From Pseudomonas floridensis (GTDB taxonomy: Bacteria > Pseudomonadota > Gammaproteobacteria > Pseudomonadales > Pseudomonadaceae): 64,000 bases of DNA. The DNA is taken from the NCBI RefSeq assembly GCF_002087235.1, contig NZ_MUIO01000012.1:1-64000 (forward strand), written 5' to 3'. Of the stretch, positions 27,356-35,291 are shown one piece after another. The notes beneath the pieces are model-generated. The model did no database searches and had not been told where the DNA came from. It was given only the letters and a program-made list of their open reading frames with translations. Position numbers and translations under genes: made by a program. Numbering within the stretch: the first letter of the stretch is position 1; each line of letters begins with the position of its first letter.

Positions 27356-27385
27356 CACCACTCACGAGTACTTTGCCGAGTGGTG
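27356..27385. terminator. bidirectional hairpin between convergent genes
   Basis: CACCACTC (27356-27363) and GAGTGGTG (27378-27385) form an 8-bp stem between the small membrane gene and the convergent hydrolase gene, overlapping the last codons of the latter. Confidence 0.45.
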
Positions 27386-28132
27386 AGGGTAATTGACCAG
27401 TCGGGCGCCAATGACCATTTCGCTGATCCAGTTGGTCAGCATCGAGCTGTAAACGCTCTGACTGATGTCACTGCTCAGCGCATGGTCGGCGCCGTCCACC
27501 AGCCGGTAGGTCAGTGAGTGCGCCAGCTCGAAGGCACCGCGATAACTCATCAGCGTGGCATGTGGTACATAGTCGTCGCGCTCTGATTCGATCAACAGCA
27601 CGTCTCCCCTGAACTCCTTGCAGGCCGCCAGCGCACGATTGTCCGCCGCCGTGACGGCCGAGCGGCGATAGTGGGCCAGCCTGTCGCGATCCAGTTCCTG
27701 TTTGGGCATATCCCAGTCGGCATCCCAATACAGGGCGGGTACTCGCAACGCCATCCATTTTACCGTGCGCATCGCACTCAGGATGGTCGCCAGATAGCCG
27801 CCGTAACTGGTGCCAATCACGGCGATGGCCTCCGGATCCACCGAGGGATGGCTGACAAGGCGATCGTAGGCGGCCAGCAGGTCTTCCAGGCTGTGTTCGC
27901 GTGAGACCTTGCCGCGCAGGCCTTCGGTACGCTCATGGCCACGCAGATCGAAGGTCAGACACACACAGCCCAACCCCGTTATGTTCTTGGCCCGCGCCAG
28001 GTCGCGTTGCTGACTGCCGCCCCAGCCGTGGACGAACAGGATGCCGGGAAACTTCTCGCACGGCGTAACGATCGATCCGGAGATGGACTGGCTATTGACC
28101 TGAATCTCGATGGTTTCACTGCGAACGCTCAT
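27362..28132 (-). CDS. alpha/beta hydrolase (dienelactone-hydrolase-like)
   Basis: From ATG 28132 (MSVRSETIEIQVNSQ) the 256-residue protein shows the alpha/beta hydrolase core: oxyanion region FVHGWGGSQQ, nucleophile elbow GTSYGG (Ser at about 145), the acid in ESERDDYVPH and His in DGADHAL. The substrate is unknown; relatives are S9-type or dienelactone-like esterases and peptidases. The start overlaps the 3-prime end of the upstream DUF3182 gene by 17 bp, implying co-translation. The 138 codons upstream in the same frame are DUF3182 shadow. Confidence 0.75.
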   Translation of the reverse strand: MSVRSETIEIQVNSQSISGSIVTPCEKFPGILFVHGWGGSQQRDLARAKNITGLGCVCLTFDLRGHERTEGLRGKVSREHSLEDLLAAYDRLVSHPSVDPEAIAVIGTSYGGYLATILSAMRTVKWMALRVPALYWDADWDMPKQELDRDRLAHYRRSAVTAADNRALAACKEFRGDVLLIESERDDYVPHATLMSYRGAFELAHSLTYRLVDGADHALSSDISQSVYSSMLTNWISEMVIGARLVNYPHHSAKYS

Positions 28133-29234
28133 AAGGCTCAACCTGAATGAATTTGGTGATGAAGCCGACTTGAGGGTCATCGCCCTCGTAAAGCACTTGA
28201 GCATCGGCCGGCAGCGTTGTCTGGCCATAGATCTCGTGGCTGGAAACCTCGGCCTGATACCTGGCCGGGTCGGCATCGAACAGCAGCAGCGCCTCGATTT
28301 CCGCAGGACTGGCCCCGCCAATCCGCCACGACTGCTCCAGCACGCCCGAGCGTTGCCGGCCCTGCGCGTTGCGGCCCTGAGCGATGTCATAGTTGCGTCG
28401 CGACGCGATGAAGCCCGGAAAACAAGCGAACGCGGCGTTCTCGTAGGCCAGCGCCTGCTGCACGGCACATCGGACGGCGTCGTCCAGCGGCAGGCCAAGC
28501 AGTGTCTGATAATCGCCGCGCACGATATGCAGGCGCGAGCCGCCATAAACAGTTTCGCCCTGATTGTCCCGAGTCAGATCCTGAGTGCCGTAATAGCTGG
28601 CCGTGAGCCCTGCCACCTGAACCTGGCCCACGCTGAGGGTCACCACGTCGTGCAGGTTTTCTTCCAGCACAAGGCCATACTCCCGAACCTCATTCTCGTC
28701 TTGAAGGGCAATGGCCGCGCTCAACTCTGTCTCCGATGTCACCACCGCCTGGCCGCGTCCCGCTGTTGCCAACACAGGCTTTAGACGCAGCGGGCCGTCA
28801 GCAAGCATCTGTTTGCCGACAGCCAGCGCATCCTGTGCGTCGAATACCGAAAATCCGCCGAGCACGGCGTTTTGTGCCTGACGATGAAAATCATCGGACC
28901 AGCCTGGCGGTCGGTATATCGCGTTGTCGGGCAGCGGATGCGACAGGGCTTTGGTGGACATGAATGGCGCTGCGATGACCCCGCCAAACAGATCATCGGT
29001 CGATCGAATGTCGGGATAGGTGCAGGCGTCCCGGTCGATCAGCGTGTCGGACGGCACGAAGTACAACCCCGGCCCTTGGTGGATGGCGCTGTCGTAAAGC
29101 CCGACGAATTCTGCACCGAGCAGACCCGCGAGCTTTTGCGCCAACGCTTGATGAACCACGACCTCGTGTGTCGAAAGCTTCCGGTGCGTAGGTAGCAGAA
29201 CGACTTCGGTCTTGCCTGTTCTCGTCCCGATCAT
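28116..29234 (-). CDS. DUF3182 family protein (ATP-grasp-like)
   Basis: The 372-residue protein belongs to the DUF3182 family by its overall pattern. The middle shows features reminiscent of an ATP-grasp fold: LRLKPVLATAGRGQAVV as a lysine/glycine-rich loop and EYGLVLEENLHDVVTLSVGQ as the nucleotide-pocket strand. The N-terminus (about 1-70) reads like a ligand-binding pre-domain. If so it would form an amide or thioester bond using ATP, but the substrate is unknown. ATG 29234 follows CAGGAG by 6 bases. It overlaps the downstream hydrolase gene by 17 bp. Confidence 0.65.
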   Translation of the reverse strand: MIGTRTGKTEVVLLPTHRKLSTHEVVVHQALAQKLAGLLGAEFVGLYDSAIHQGPGLYFVPSDTLIDRDACTYPDIRSTDDLFGGVIAAPFMSTKALSHPLPDNAIYRPPGWSDDFHRQAQNAVLGGFSVFDAQDALAVGKQMLADGPLRLKPVLATAGRGQAVVTSETELSAAIALQDENEVREYGLVLEENLHDVVTLSVGQVQVAGLTASYYGTQDLTRDNQGETVYGGSRLHIVRGDYQTLLGLPLDDAVRCAVQQALAYENAAFACFPGFIASRRNYDIAQGRNAQGRQRSGVLEQSWRIGGASPAEIEALLLFDADPARYQAEVSSHEIYGQTTLPADAQVLYEGDDPQVGFITKFIQVEPYERSQ

Positions 29235-29271
29235 GAGCAACTCCTGTTGGCAGCAGATCGCGGTGATGGAC

Positions 29272-29655
29272 TCACGAAGCCTTTTTCAGCGCCGTGATCA
29301 GTTCCTGCTTGCTCATGGTCGAGCGTCCTGAGATGTTCAAACCACGCGCGCGCTGCAGCAAATCCACTTTGGTCTGTGATTCCAGCGGCTGGTCGTTGCG
29401 GGGCTCGCCACGCTTGGTGGCGACGGCGCGTCTGGCCGAATCTTTGCGGGCTGCCGTCTTACTGGACGCCGGCGTCTTGCTGCCCGATCCGCCTTTGCGA
29501 TCGCCGCCACCGGACTGTTTATTCACTGTGGCCCAGGCTCTGGCTTCTGCCTCACCCTTGGAAACGCCTTTGTCTTCGTAGCCCTGTTCGATGTGCTCGG
29601 CTTTGCGTTTTTGCTTGTCGGTGTAGTTGTCTTTATTCGAGTTCGCGGCAGGCAT
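29272..29655 (-). CDS. stress-type protein with Rho_N/SAP-like C-terminus
   Basis: The 127-residue basic protein has three parts: a helical N-terminus (SNKDNYTDKQKRKAEHIEQG with KGVSKGEAEARAWATVNKQS), a Gly/Lys/Ser-rich linker (about 48-88) and a C-terminal Rho_N/SAP-like helical module (KVDLLQRARGLNISGRSTMS). Pseudomonas homologues are often labelled plasmid stabilization protein without proof. Basic character and the SAP-like end suggest nucleic-acid binding. It ends 37 bp before the DUF3182 gene, same strand, with GAGAGGA ahead of its start. Confidence 0.65.
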   Translation of the reverse strand: MPAANSNKDNYTDKQKRKAEHIEQGYEDKGVSKGEAEARAWATVNKQSGGGDRKGGSGSKTPASSKTAARKDSARRAVATKRGEPRNDQPLESQTKVDLLQRARGLNISGRSTMSKQELITALKKAS

Positions 29656-29848
29656 GGCTCATATCCTCTCGGTCCTGAATGACATTCGGGCCGGAAACGG
29701 CCCATGAAATTAGGAAGGATTCACAGGCGCGGGAGTTCAGCGAAAAAGGATGAGCGGCATGCTGGCAAAAAACTGAAACTCTGCAATTCTTCTGCAATGA
29801 CGAGGTGTTTACATGCTCGCCATCCACACCCGATTAAGGAGAGAGCGC

Positions 29849-30052
29849 ATGTCGATCATTACCAAATGGGCGTTGCAGGCTGTTGTGCTGTTTTTGCTGG
29901 GATGGATGGCGACGGTGGTCGCGCACTGGAGCAGCGCGGTCGTCAGCGGGACGGGCAGTGATCGTCTTGCGGAGCTGAGCAGTGGTGCACTGAGTAACCC
30001 GGCTGCGCTTGCGAGCAAGGATTCAGGGCAGGCTCGCAGCGACGTCGAGTGA
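29849..30052 (+). CDS. small single-span membrane protein
   Basis: The 67-residue product has one membrane helix (about 5-27, WALQAVVLFLLGWMATVVAH) and a short polar tail. AAGGAG lies 8 bases before ATG 29849, favouring this start over the ATG at 29813. Function unknown. Confidence 0.5.
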   Translation: MSIITKWALQAVVLFLLGWMATVVAHWSSAVVSGTGSDRLAELSSGALSNPAALASKDSGQARSDVE

Positions 30053-30098
30053 CGCTTCCCAACTGAGACAGCGCGGCATGTCGGGGCTTTTTCACAGG

Positions 30099-30128
30099 CA
30101 AAAAAATGGCCCACAACAGGGTGGGCCA
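30099..30128 (-). terminator. rho-independent terminator (minus strand)
   Basis: On the minus strand the stem TGGCCCAC/GTGGGCCA (30107-30114, 30121-30128) is followed by an uninterrupted T6-7 run. This is a textbook terminator, yet no annotated minus-strand gene ends within 100 bp of it. Confidence 0.75.
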
Positions 30129-30242
30129 AATGGGATTCATCAAAGGAGTGGGTTCAATTTACCCAGACCGAGGTGAAGAAGATGTGAAATGAATGTCACG
30201 GAAACGAGAACGTTTTTCAGTGTTCGTTCAGACCGGATCATG

Positions 30243-30273
30243 AAAAACGCCGCTGGCAGGGCAGCGGCGTTTT
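30243..30273. terminator. bidirectional rho-independent terminator
   Basis: ACGCCGCTG (30247-30255) and CAGCGGCGT (30262-30270) form a 9-bp stem flanked by A5 on the left and T4 on the right, so it can terminate in both directions. On the minus strand it is about 40 bases past the stop of the 71-residue hypothetical gene. Confidence 0.75.
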
Positions 30274-30311
30274 GGGTGTTGCCGATATCGGTTTTCGCGG
30301 GGGATTGCGGC

Positions 30312-30527
30312 TCAGCGGGCCATGGCGCGGGAACGTGTTTCGGGCGCTGCACGCTCAGGCATGGCGTTCAATGTCGAAAGCGGCAGAGAATGAGGGGCAT
30401 CGATTCTGGATTTCATGCGATCTGCAAATTCTTTGGCTTCCTGCCAGCTCCGGCACGTCACCGGGTAATCGTCCAGCTTCACGACCCAGTGGGCCCCGTA
30501 AACACCTTCTTCAATTCGGATAAGCAT
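30312..30527 (-). CDS. small conserved-looking hypothetical protein
   Basis: The 71-residue product (MLIRIEEGVYGAHWVVKLDD) reads as a compact beta-alpha unit up to about residue 42 (CRSWQEAKEFADRMKSRID), then a disordered Ala/Arg tail. Codon use agrees with its neighbours and a terminator follows it. GGAG lies 9 bases before ATG 30527; the ATG at 30536 directly touches the GGAG, so 30527 is favoured. Function unknown. Confidence 0.5.
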   Translation of the reverse strand: MLIRIEEGVYGAHWVVKLDDYPVTCRSWQEAKEFADRMKSRIDAPHSLPLSTLNAMPERAAPETRSRAMAR

Positions 30528-30746
30528 TGTTGGCATCTCCAGTCAGCAAGGATGAGTCTGTGCCGAGCACCGGCGCGAAAGCAGACCGGCGAAATCCTGC
30601 GCCGAAAACCTTCGTTGGGCTACAAAAAAATGCAAATCCCGACCAATGTGCCTGCACGGCACAACGTGCTGCCCGGCAGGCCGTTCGACACGTGTTTTCA
30701 GGGCCGAGACTGACTCATGCATGTGACAGATTGAGGTGGGCTGGAA

Positions 30747-31532
30747 TCAGAACGCCAGTTTGAAGCCGATCATCCCCAGCATGATCGCCAGAAACGGGCG
30801 CAACAGGTCGTCGGAGACACGCCCGGCCATATGGCTGCCGAGGTAAATGCCAGGCAACGAGCCCATCAGCAGCCAGCCGAGCAATTCCCAATTCATGTTG
30901 CCCATGCTCGCGTGGCCCAGCCCTGCCACCAGTGTGAGTGGCACCGCGTGAGCGATTTCCGTGCCCACCAGTCGGCGGGTCGGCAACAGCGGATACAGAA
31001 TGAACAGCGCCACCGTGCCCAGTGCGCCAGCTCCGATGGAGGTCAGCGCGACCATGGTGCCGAGAATCAGGCCCGTCACCACGGTGAGTACCGTCAGGCT
31101 GCTGCCGGAGAAAAACGAATGCCCGTCGCCGCGACCATGGGCGAAGGCCATCAGCTTTTTCTTGAACAGCACCGCCAGCGCCGTCAACAGCAGCACGAAG
31201 CCCAACGCTTGCTTGATGATGGCGTTCAACGCGTCGGGTGCGGTGTGCAGGGTGCTCAGGAACCACAGCGTCAGCAGCACCGCGGGCACGCTGCCCAGGG
31301 TCAGCAGACCGGTGATTTTCCAGTCGATGTTGTCGTTTTTTCTGTGAACCAGCACGCCGCCGGATTTGGTGATCGCCGCGTACAGCAGGTCAGTGCCCAC
31401 AGCCGTTGCCGGATTGATACCGAACCACAGCAGGATAGGCGTCATTAAAGAACCACCGCCGACACCGGTCATGCCCACGATGAAGCCGACCACCAGACCT
31501 GCAACCACAAACCCCAAACCACCCGCGTCCAT
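30747..31532 (-). CDS. TSUP-family (TauE/SafE) membrane permease
   Basis: The 261-residue protein has about seven to eight membrane helices with two TSUP repeats, each with the family motif: GMTGVGGGSLMTPILLWFGI near the N-terminus and LTSIGAGALGTVALFILYPL in the middle. Such proteins export or import sulfite, taurine-derived sulfonates or other organosulfur anions. The substrate is not visible from context. ATG 31532 (MDAGGLG) follows AGGG by six bases; the upstream TTG at 31547 is less likely. Confidence 0.8.
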   Translation of the reverse strand: MDAGGLGFVVAGLVVGFIVGMTGVGGGSLMTPILLWFGINPATAVGTDLLYAAITKSGGVLVHRKNDNIDWKITGLLTLGSVPAVLLTLWFLSTLHTAPDALNAIIKQALGFVLLLTALAVLFKKKLMAFAHGRGDGHSFFSGSSLTVLTVVTGLILGTMVALTSIGAGALGTVALFILYPLLPTRRLVGTEIAHAVPLTLVAGLGHASMGNMNWELLGWLLMGSLPGIYLGSHMAGRVSDDLLRPFLAIMLGMIGFKLAF

Positions 31533-31623
31533 ATCCAACCCTGTCAAGCAAACGTATCAGGCAAAAAGTGGCGGGCAGCATAGCGGCTTATGTTATGAGT
31601 GGTTATGAAGATGTGTTCTAAGG

Positions 31624-33447
31624 TTATAACCGTTTGTCCCGTGAGGCGGCCGCAAGGGAGGCTTCTTCGACACTCTGCAGGCGATGCGTGGGGCTGAGCC
31701 AGCTCACCAGCGCCTCGGCTTCGATGGGCTTGGCGATCAGGTAACCCTGACCTTCATCGCAACCCCATTGCTTGACCAGTCTGCGGATATCGTCTGTTTC
31801 GATACCTTCCGCTACCACGCAATAGCCGAGCTTCTTCGCCAGACCGATCAGCGCTTTCACCAGACGCTGATCGGTTTCGTCCGACGCCAGATTGCGAATC
31901 AACGACTGGTCGAGCTTGACGGTGGTCGCTGGCAACTGGCGCAAATAGTTCCAGTTGCTATAGCCAGTGCCGAAATCGTCAATGGCCACGTCCATGCCCA
32001 TTTCACGCATGCGCTCCAGCTGGCTGCGCACTTCAGCCGGGTTCTGCATCAGCGCGCTTTCGGTGAACTCGAGTTCGAAGCGGGTCGGGTGAATGTCGTG
32101 CTCGCTCAACAGACGGATCATCGTGTCCGTAAAGGCCGGGCCGGTCAGGTCTTCAGGAGTGACATTGATCGCGATGCGGAAATCGAAACCTTCACGCTGC
32201 CACCGGGCGGCCTGTTCGATGGCCGTCCTCAGCACCCAAAGGCTCAATGGGCGCATGAGAGCGGTCTTTTCCGCCAATGGCACGAATTCGGCCGGACCGA
32301 TCGGCCCCATGGTCGGGTGATTCCAGCGCAGCAAGGCTTCCACGGACGTGCAGTGGCCCGAGGTCAGGTCGATACGCGGCTGATAGACCAGACGCAACTG
32401 ATCGTCCGCGTGCACGGCATTGGTCAGCGAGCTGAGCAGCTTGAACGCACGTTGCTGGGCCGCGTCGGAATGAGGTTCGTACATGGCCCAGCCGACGTTG
32501 CGGTCGCGAGCGTTGTCAGCAGCACTGATGACCAGGCGCATCCAGTCCTGCTCGGTGTTGGTGTCGTTATCCAGCGCGACTACGCCAAGACCGACCTGCA
32601 TCTGCACCGGAATGCCCCGGCACTCGACCGGTGTTTCGAAGTCTCTGAGGATAGCGCGAAACATGTGTTCATTCGCTGCATCGCCCGGCAACAAAAAACC
32701 AAAACGCGTCGGGCTGACTTTATACAGCGAGCAGTCGGACGGCAGCAGACGCTGCAGGCGCTTTTTAATCGCCATCACCATGTCCTGCGAAAAACTGTAG
32801 CCCAGCGCCTTGACGATATCGTTGAGGAATTCCGGGGTTATCATGTCCACGGCAACCAGTCGATGCTGCTGCTTCGACGCCAGTGCCTGGGTGATGTCTT
32901 CCTGCAGACGCGAGCGGTTATACAGGCCGGTGGGCTGATCGATGAAGCAGCTCAGCCTCAGACCCACGATGCGCTTCATCACCAGCGAGGCGAAGCGTTT
33001 GAGCATCGACGCTTGCTTGTCGCTCATCGGTTCGCGTGGCTGGGTGTCGATCACACACAGACTGCCCAGTGCGATGCCGTCGTCCGTGATCAGCGGCGCG
33101 CCAGCGTAATACCGAATACCGGGATGTCCGGTGACCAGATTATTGCCCATAAATCGCTCGTCGCGGGTGGCATCGATCACCTCGAACGGTTCGTCAGCCA
33201 AGATCGTATAGGCGCAAAACGATACATCGCGAGGGGTTTCCTGAGCCTGCAGACCCACTCTGGCGCGGAACCACTGGCGATGCTCATCCACGATGGAGAT
33301 CAGCGCGATAGGGGCATCGAAGAACTCGGCGGCCATCGCCACGATTTCATCGAAGACATCGTCCGCCGTGTTTTCGAGCACGCACAGCTCCGCTATACGC
33401 AACAGGCGTTGCGATTCGTTGAGCGGGAGGGGGGCGCAAGCGTTCAT
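31624..33447 (-). CDS. GAF-GGDEF-EAL protein, probable c-di-GMP phosphodiesterase
   Basis: The 607-residue protein has an N-terminal GAF domain (about 25-160, with SFCAYTILADEPFEVIDATR), a GGDEF-fold domain (about 165-320) whose signature is degenerate (PTRFG at about 246-250) and an EAL domain (about 340-585). The EAL part keeps EALLRW (370), INVTPEDL, FTES with Glu463, DDFGTGYS (490-497), KLDQS and VVAEGIE. It should therefore hydrolyse c-di-GMP, with GAF and the dead GGDEF as regulatory inputs. It is cytosolic: no membrane segment is seen. It is monocistronic on the minus strand. Confidence 0.85.
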   Translation of the reverse strand: MNACAPLPLNESQRLLRIAELCVLENTADDVFDEIVAMAAEFFDAPIALISIVDEHRQWFRARVGLQAQETPRDVSFCAYTILADEPFEVIDATRDERFMGNNLVTGHPGIRYYAGAPLITDDGIALGSLCVIDTQPREPMSDKQASMLKRFASLVMKRIVGLRLSCFIDQPTGLYNRSRLQEDITQALASKQQHRLVAVDMITPEFLNDIVKALGYSFSQDMVMAIKKRLQRLLPSDCSLYKVSPTRFGFLLPGDAANEHMFRAILRDFETPVECRGIPVQMQVGLGVVALDNDTNTEQDWMRLVISAADNARDRNVGWAMYEPHSDAAQQRAFKLLSSLTNAVHADDQLRLVYQPRIDLTSGHCTSVEALLRWNHPTMGPIGPAEFVPLAEKTALMRPLSLWVLRTAIEQAARWQREGFDFRIAINVTPEDLTGPAFTDTMIRLLSEHDIHPTRFELEFTESALMQNPAEVRSQLERMREMGMDVAIDDFGTGYSNWNYLRQLPATTVKLDQSLIRNLASDETDQRLVKALIGLAKKLGYCVVAEGIETDDIRRLVKQWGCDEGQGYLIAKPIEAEALVSWLSPTHRLQSVEEASLAAASRDKRL

Positions 33448-33750
33448 GGGTATCTCGAGGGGCGGTATTTGAATGATGACTATATGACATCACAAAGTTC
33501 AGTTTATTAGCCCGCTATTTTTATCTATCGCCTCCCGTCGCCTGTCAAATCGCTGAAAAGGCCGTGCCAGATGCTTCCAATTGAGCGCAGGACCCTTTGA
33601 AATCGGGACGTTCAGCGCTTCTTGAACGAGATTGAACGATTTTTGCCATTCGTCGTCCCGCCTCCAGATTCCCGGATCGACCGTGCCGGATCCGTTCTCC
33701 AATCTGGACGAGCGCAATAAAGCGGTCGGCCGATAACGGAGGACACAACA
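33448..33750. other. intergenic region between EAL and KGG genes
   Basis: About 300 bp hold no supported gene. The region is divergent between the EAL gene and the stress-protein gene and must contain both promoters. A GGAGG ribosome site lies just before 33751. No clear operator or hairpin was noticed. Confidence 0.4.
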
Positions 33751-34026
33751 ATGGCTAGCACTGGGGAAAACAATCCCGGCAACTTCGCCAATGACCCGGA
33801 ACGGGCATCCGAAGCAGGCAAGAAGGGCGGTCAGGCATCAGGCGGCAATTTTGCCAACGACCCTGAGCGTGCGTCAGAAGCAGGTAAAAAGGGTGGCCAG
33901 GCATCCGGTGGAAATTTCGCCAATGATCCTGAACGCGCATCCGAAGCGGGACGTAAAGGCGGTCAGGCTTCAGGTGGTCAGCGCGCAGACAGTGCCGAGC
34001 AAGGTTCTGACGAAGACGAGCAATAA
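33751..34026 (+). CDS. KGG-repeat general stress protein
   Basis: The 91-residue hydrophilic protein is built of three near-identical 22-residue units starting at about 11, 33 and 55, each with NFANDPERASEAGKKGGQAS. This is the KGG/stress-induced bacterial acidophilic repeat (PF10685) seen in con-10, GsiB and YmdF-type proteins that accumulate in stationary or desiccation stress. GGAGG precedes ATG 33751. The DNA repeat unit is 66 bp with few silent differences, showing recent duplication. Confidence 0.85.
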   Translation: MASTGENNPGNFANDPERASEAGKKGGQASGGNFANDPERASEAGKKGGQASGGNFANDPERASEAGRKGGQASGGQRADSAEQGSDEDEQ

Positions 34027-34151
34027 GGCTACGCTTGAGGGCGTTAATGCCTGAATCACTAAGGGTGATCGAACCCTGATCGACTGCAGCCAGCGTAACC
34101 CGTCGCAGTCCGTATTTTTACGTTGGCTTGCCGGGTTGAAGAGAGATCCCG

Positions 34152-34418
34152 ATGCACTGCCACATCCGCACCGCGAGCCTGGACGGGCATGCGGTGCGTT
34201 CAGTGTTCGTCGATCCAGTCTGGCATGGGCGCGGTGTCGGGCGTCACTTGATGAGCCGGATCGAGCGCGCGGCGAGGGAAAGCGGGGTCAGTGCACTGGT
34301 CGTGCCGTCGTCGCTGACGGCACAGGGTTTTTACATCACTCTGGGATTCATCACCGTGCGCGAACAACTGGACGGCGATGAACGGACACTGATCATGGAG
34401 CGGGCGCTCACGCCGTAG
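34152..34418 (+). CDS. N-terminally truncated GNAT acetyltransferase
   Basis: The 88-residue ORF begins within a GNAT fold: strand 4 and the acetyl-CoA pyrophosphate loop are intact (VRSVFVDPVWHGRGVGRHLM) and the C-terminal half follows (SALVVPSSLTAQGFYITLGF). About 60 residues of the usual N-terminal half are absent and not found in nearby frames, so acetyl-transfer is doubtful. It may be a decaying gene or a minimal partner of another protein. Confidence 0.55.
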   Translation: MHCHIRTASLDGHAVRSVFVDPVWHGRGVGRHLMSRIERAARESGVSALVVPSSLTAQGFYITLGFITVREQLDGDERTLIMERALTP

Positions 34419-34977
34419 TCCGCTCTGGGTGCGATTCGCCCATTTGAGCCTGCAATTGCGTCAGTTGCTGATGGGCATAGAGCGAGTTGGCGATCAGCGT
34501 GCAGAACACCTTGAGGGTGTCGAGCAGTTGCTCGTCATCGAGCTTTTTCGGGAGCAGATCCAGGCCACACAGCGTGCCGAAAAAATCCCCGGTGGGAAAA
34601 ATGATGGGCAGCGAAAAATAGCTCTGAAAGCTGAACATTTTGGGAATGAAGTGATCGGCATACACGGGATCTGTAGCGACTTCATTGATCACGATAGGAC
34701 GATGATTCAGTCTCAATTCGTTGCAGAACGTGTTTTCCAGTTTGAGTTCGTGGCCGGCTTCCAGTCCGAAATTGATCTCGTCATACACCGCACATGCCGT
34801 CCAGCTGGCGTCGGTCACTTTGGCGATTGCGGCAAACCTGAGCCCGGTGAGTCGCGTCACCAGCCTCAGCAAGCTTGAGGTGGTTTCGATTTCACTGATG
34901 ACGGCCAGTTCTGCGGAAGTCAATGTGGTGTTCAATTGCGTTGCCCCGACCTGATCGTTGAGAAGCCGGCATGGCAT
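34408..34977 (-). CDS. stand-alone GAF-domain protein
   Basis: The 189-residue protein is almost entirely one GAF domain: N-terminal helix SAELAVISEIETTSSLLRLV, then strands RFAAIAKVTDASWTACAVYD, the helix ENTFCNELRLNHRPIVINEV and the terminal FFGTLCGLDLLPKKLDDEQL. It matches the input domain of sensor kinases but has no output domain and no membrane part, so it may bind a small molecule and act by protein contact. Its 3-prime end overlaps the GNAT ORF by 11 bp in convergent orientation. Confidence 0.6.
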   Translation of the reverse strand: MPCRLLNDQVGATQLNTTLTSAELAVISEIETTSSLLRLVTRLTGLRFAAIAKVTDASWTACAVYDEINFGLEAGHELKLENTFCNELRLNHRPIVINEVATDPVYADHFIPKMFSFQSYFSLPIIFPTGDFFGTLCGLDLLPKKLDDEQLLDTLKVFCTLIANSLYAHQQLTQLQAQMGESHPERTTA

Positions 34978-34999
34978 CCGACACGCTTCGAGCTGTCAT

Positions 35000-35166
35000 C
35001 AACCTGTAGCCGTTGGTGATCCTGCCATACCTGACCGAGGCTTACATGAAATATTCCTGGAATATTACGCAACGGCGTAATACTGACGGGGCGCTGACGC
35101 CAATAAGTTAGTTGCGCGGTTATTGCACTAACAAAATCGCCGACCGAAAAAGTCGGCATTTTTTTG
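35000..35166 (+). ncRNA. candidate structured small RNA
   Basis: Four hairpins follow one another: TATTACGC/GCGTAATA (35063-35082), GGCG/CGCC (35090-35101), GTTAGT/ACTAAC (35107-35132) and the terminator GCCGAC/GTCGGC (35139-35157) with seven Ts. No ORF runs through them and no upstream plus-strand gene needs this terminator, because the neighbouring gene is divergent. This is the layout of a trans-acting small RNA of about 110-165 nt. No known family is recognised; GGA loop motifs of RsmX/Y/Z are absent. The 5-prime end is a guess. Confidence 0.4.
35139..35166 (+). terminator. rho-independent terminator of the candidate small RNA
   Basis: GCCGAC (35139-35144) and GTCGGC (35152-35157) enclose CGAAAAA and are followed by ATTTTTTT. 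It is a strong plus-strand terminator with no upstream protein gene on that strand. Confidence 0.8.
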
Positions 35167-35272
35167 CGCGGCCGATCAGGTAACGACGCGACTCAAGGCC
35201 CCAGGCGACATGGTTTTCCGTGTGCTCGTCACGCATCGAGATTGCCGGGAGATCCATGCTGGGCAATGGGCC

Positions 35273-35291
35273 ATTAGTACACCTGTACTAT
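35273..35291. promoter_or_regulatory. palindromic operator candidate, copy 2
   Basis: The core TAGTACACCTGTACTA (in 35273-35291) is an inverted repeat of TAGTACA with a two-base centre, flanked by CCAT and TGG. It lies about 190 bp upstream of the FadL-type porin start. It shares the arms with copy 3 at 36770-36785. Confidence 0.45.

Noticed and set aside
30189..30713. 174-codon plus-strand frame across two terminators
   Set aside because: It runs through a strong hairpin, has no ribosome site and no recognisable fold; overlaps the better-supported minus-strand small gene.
31684..33510. 608-codon plus-strand open frame opposite the GAF-GGDEF-EAL gene
   Set aside because: Composition is low-complexity Gln/Arg/His-rich, as in antisense of GC-rich genes, while the minus strand gives clear domain motifs.
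33751..34026. CRISPR-like array from the regular 66-bp spacing
   Set aside because: The repeats are protein-coding, contiguous without unique spacers, and encode the KGG motif.
34136..34381. 81-codon frame overlapping the truncated GNAT gene
   Set aside because: Arg/Gly-rich shadow in another frame; the GNAT frame carries the acetyl-CoA loop.
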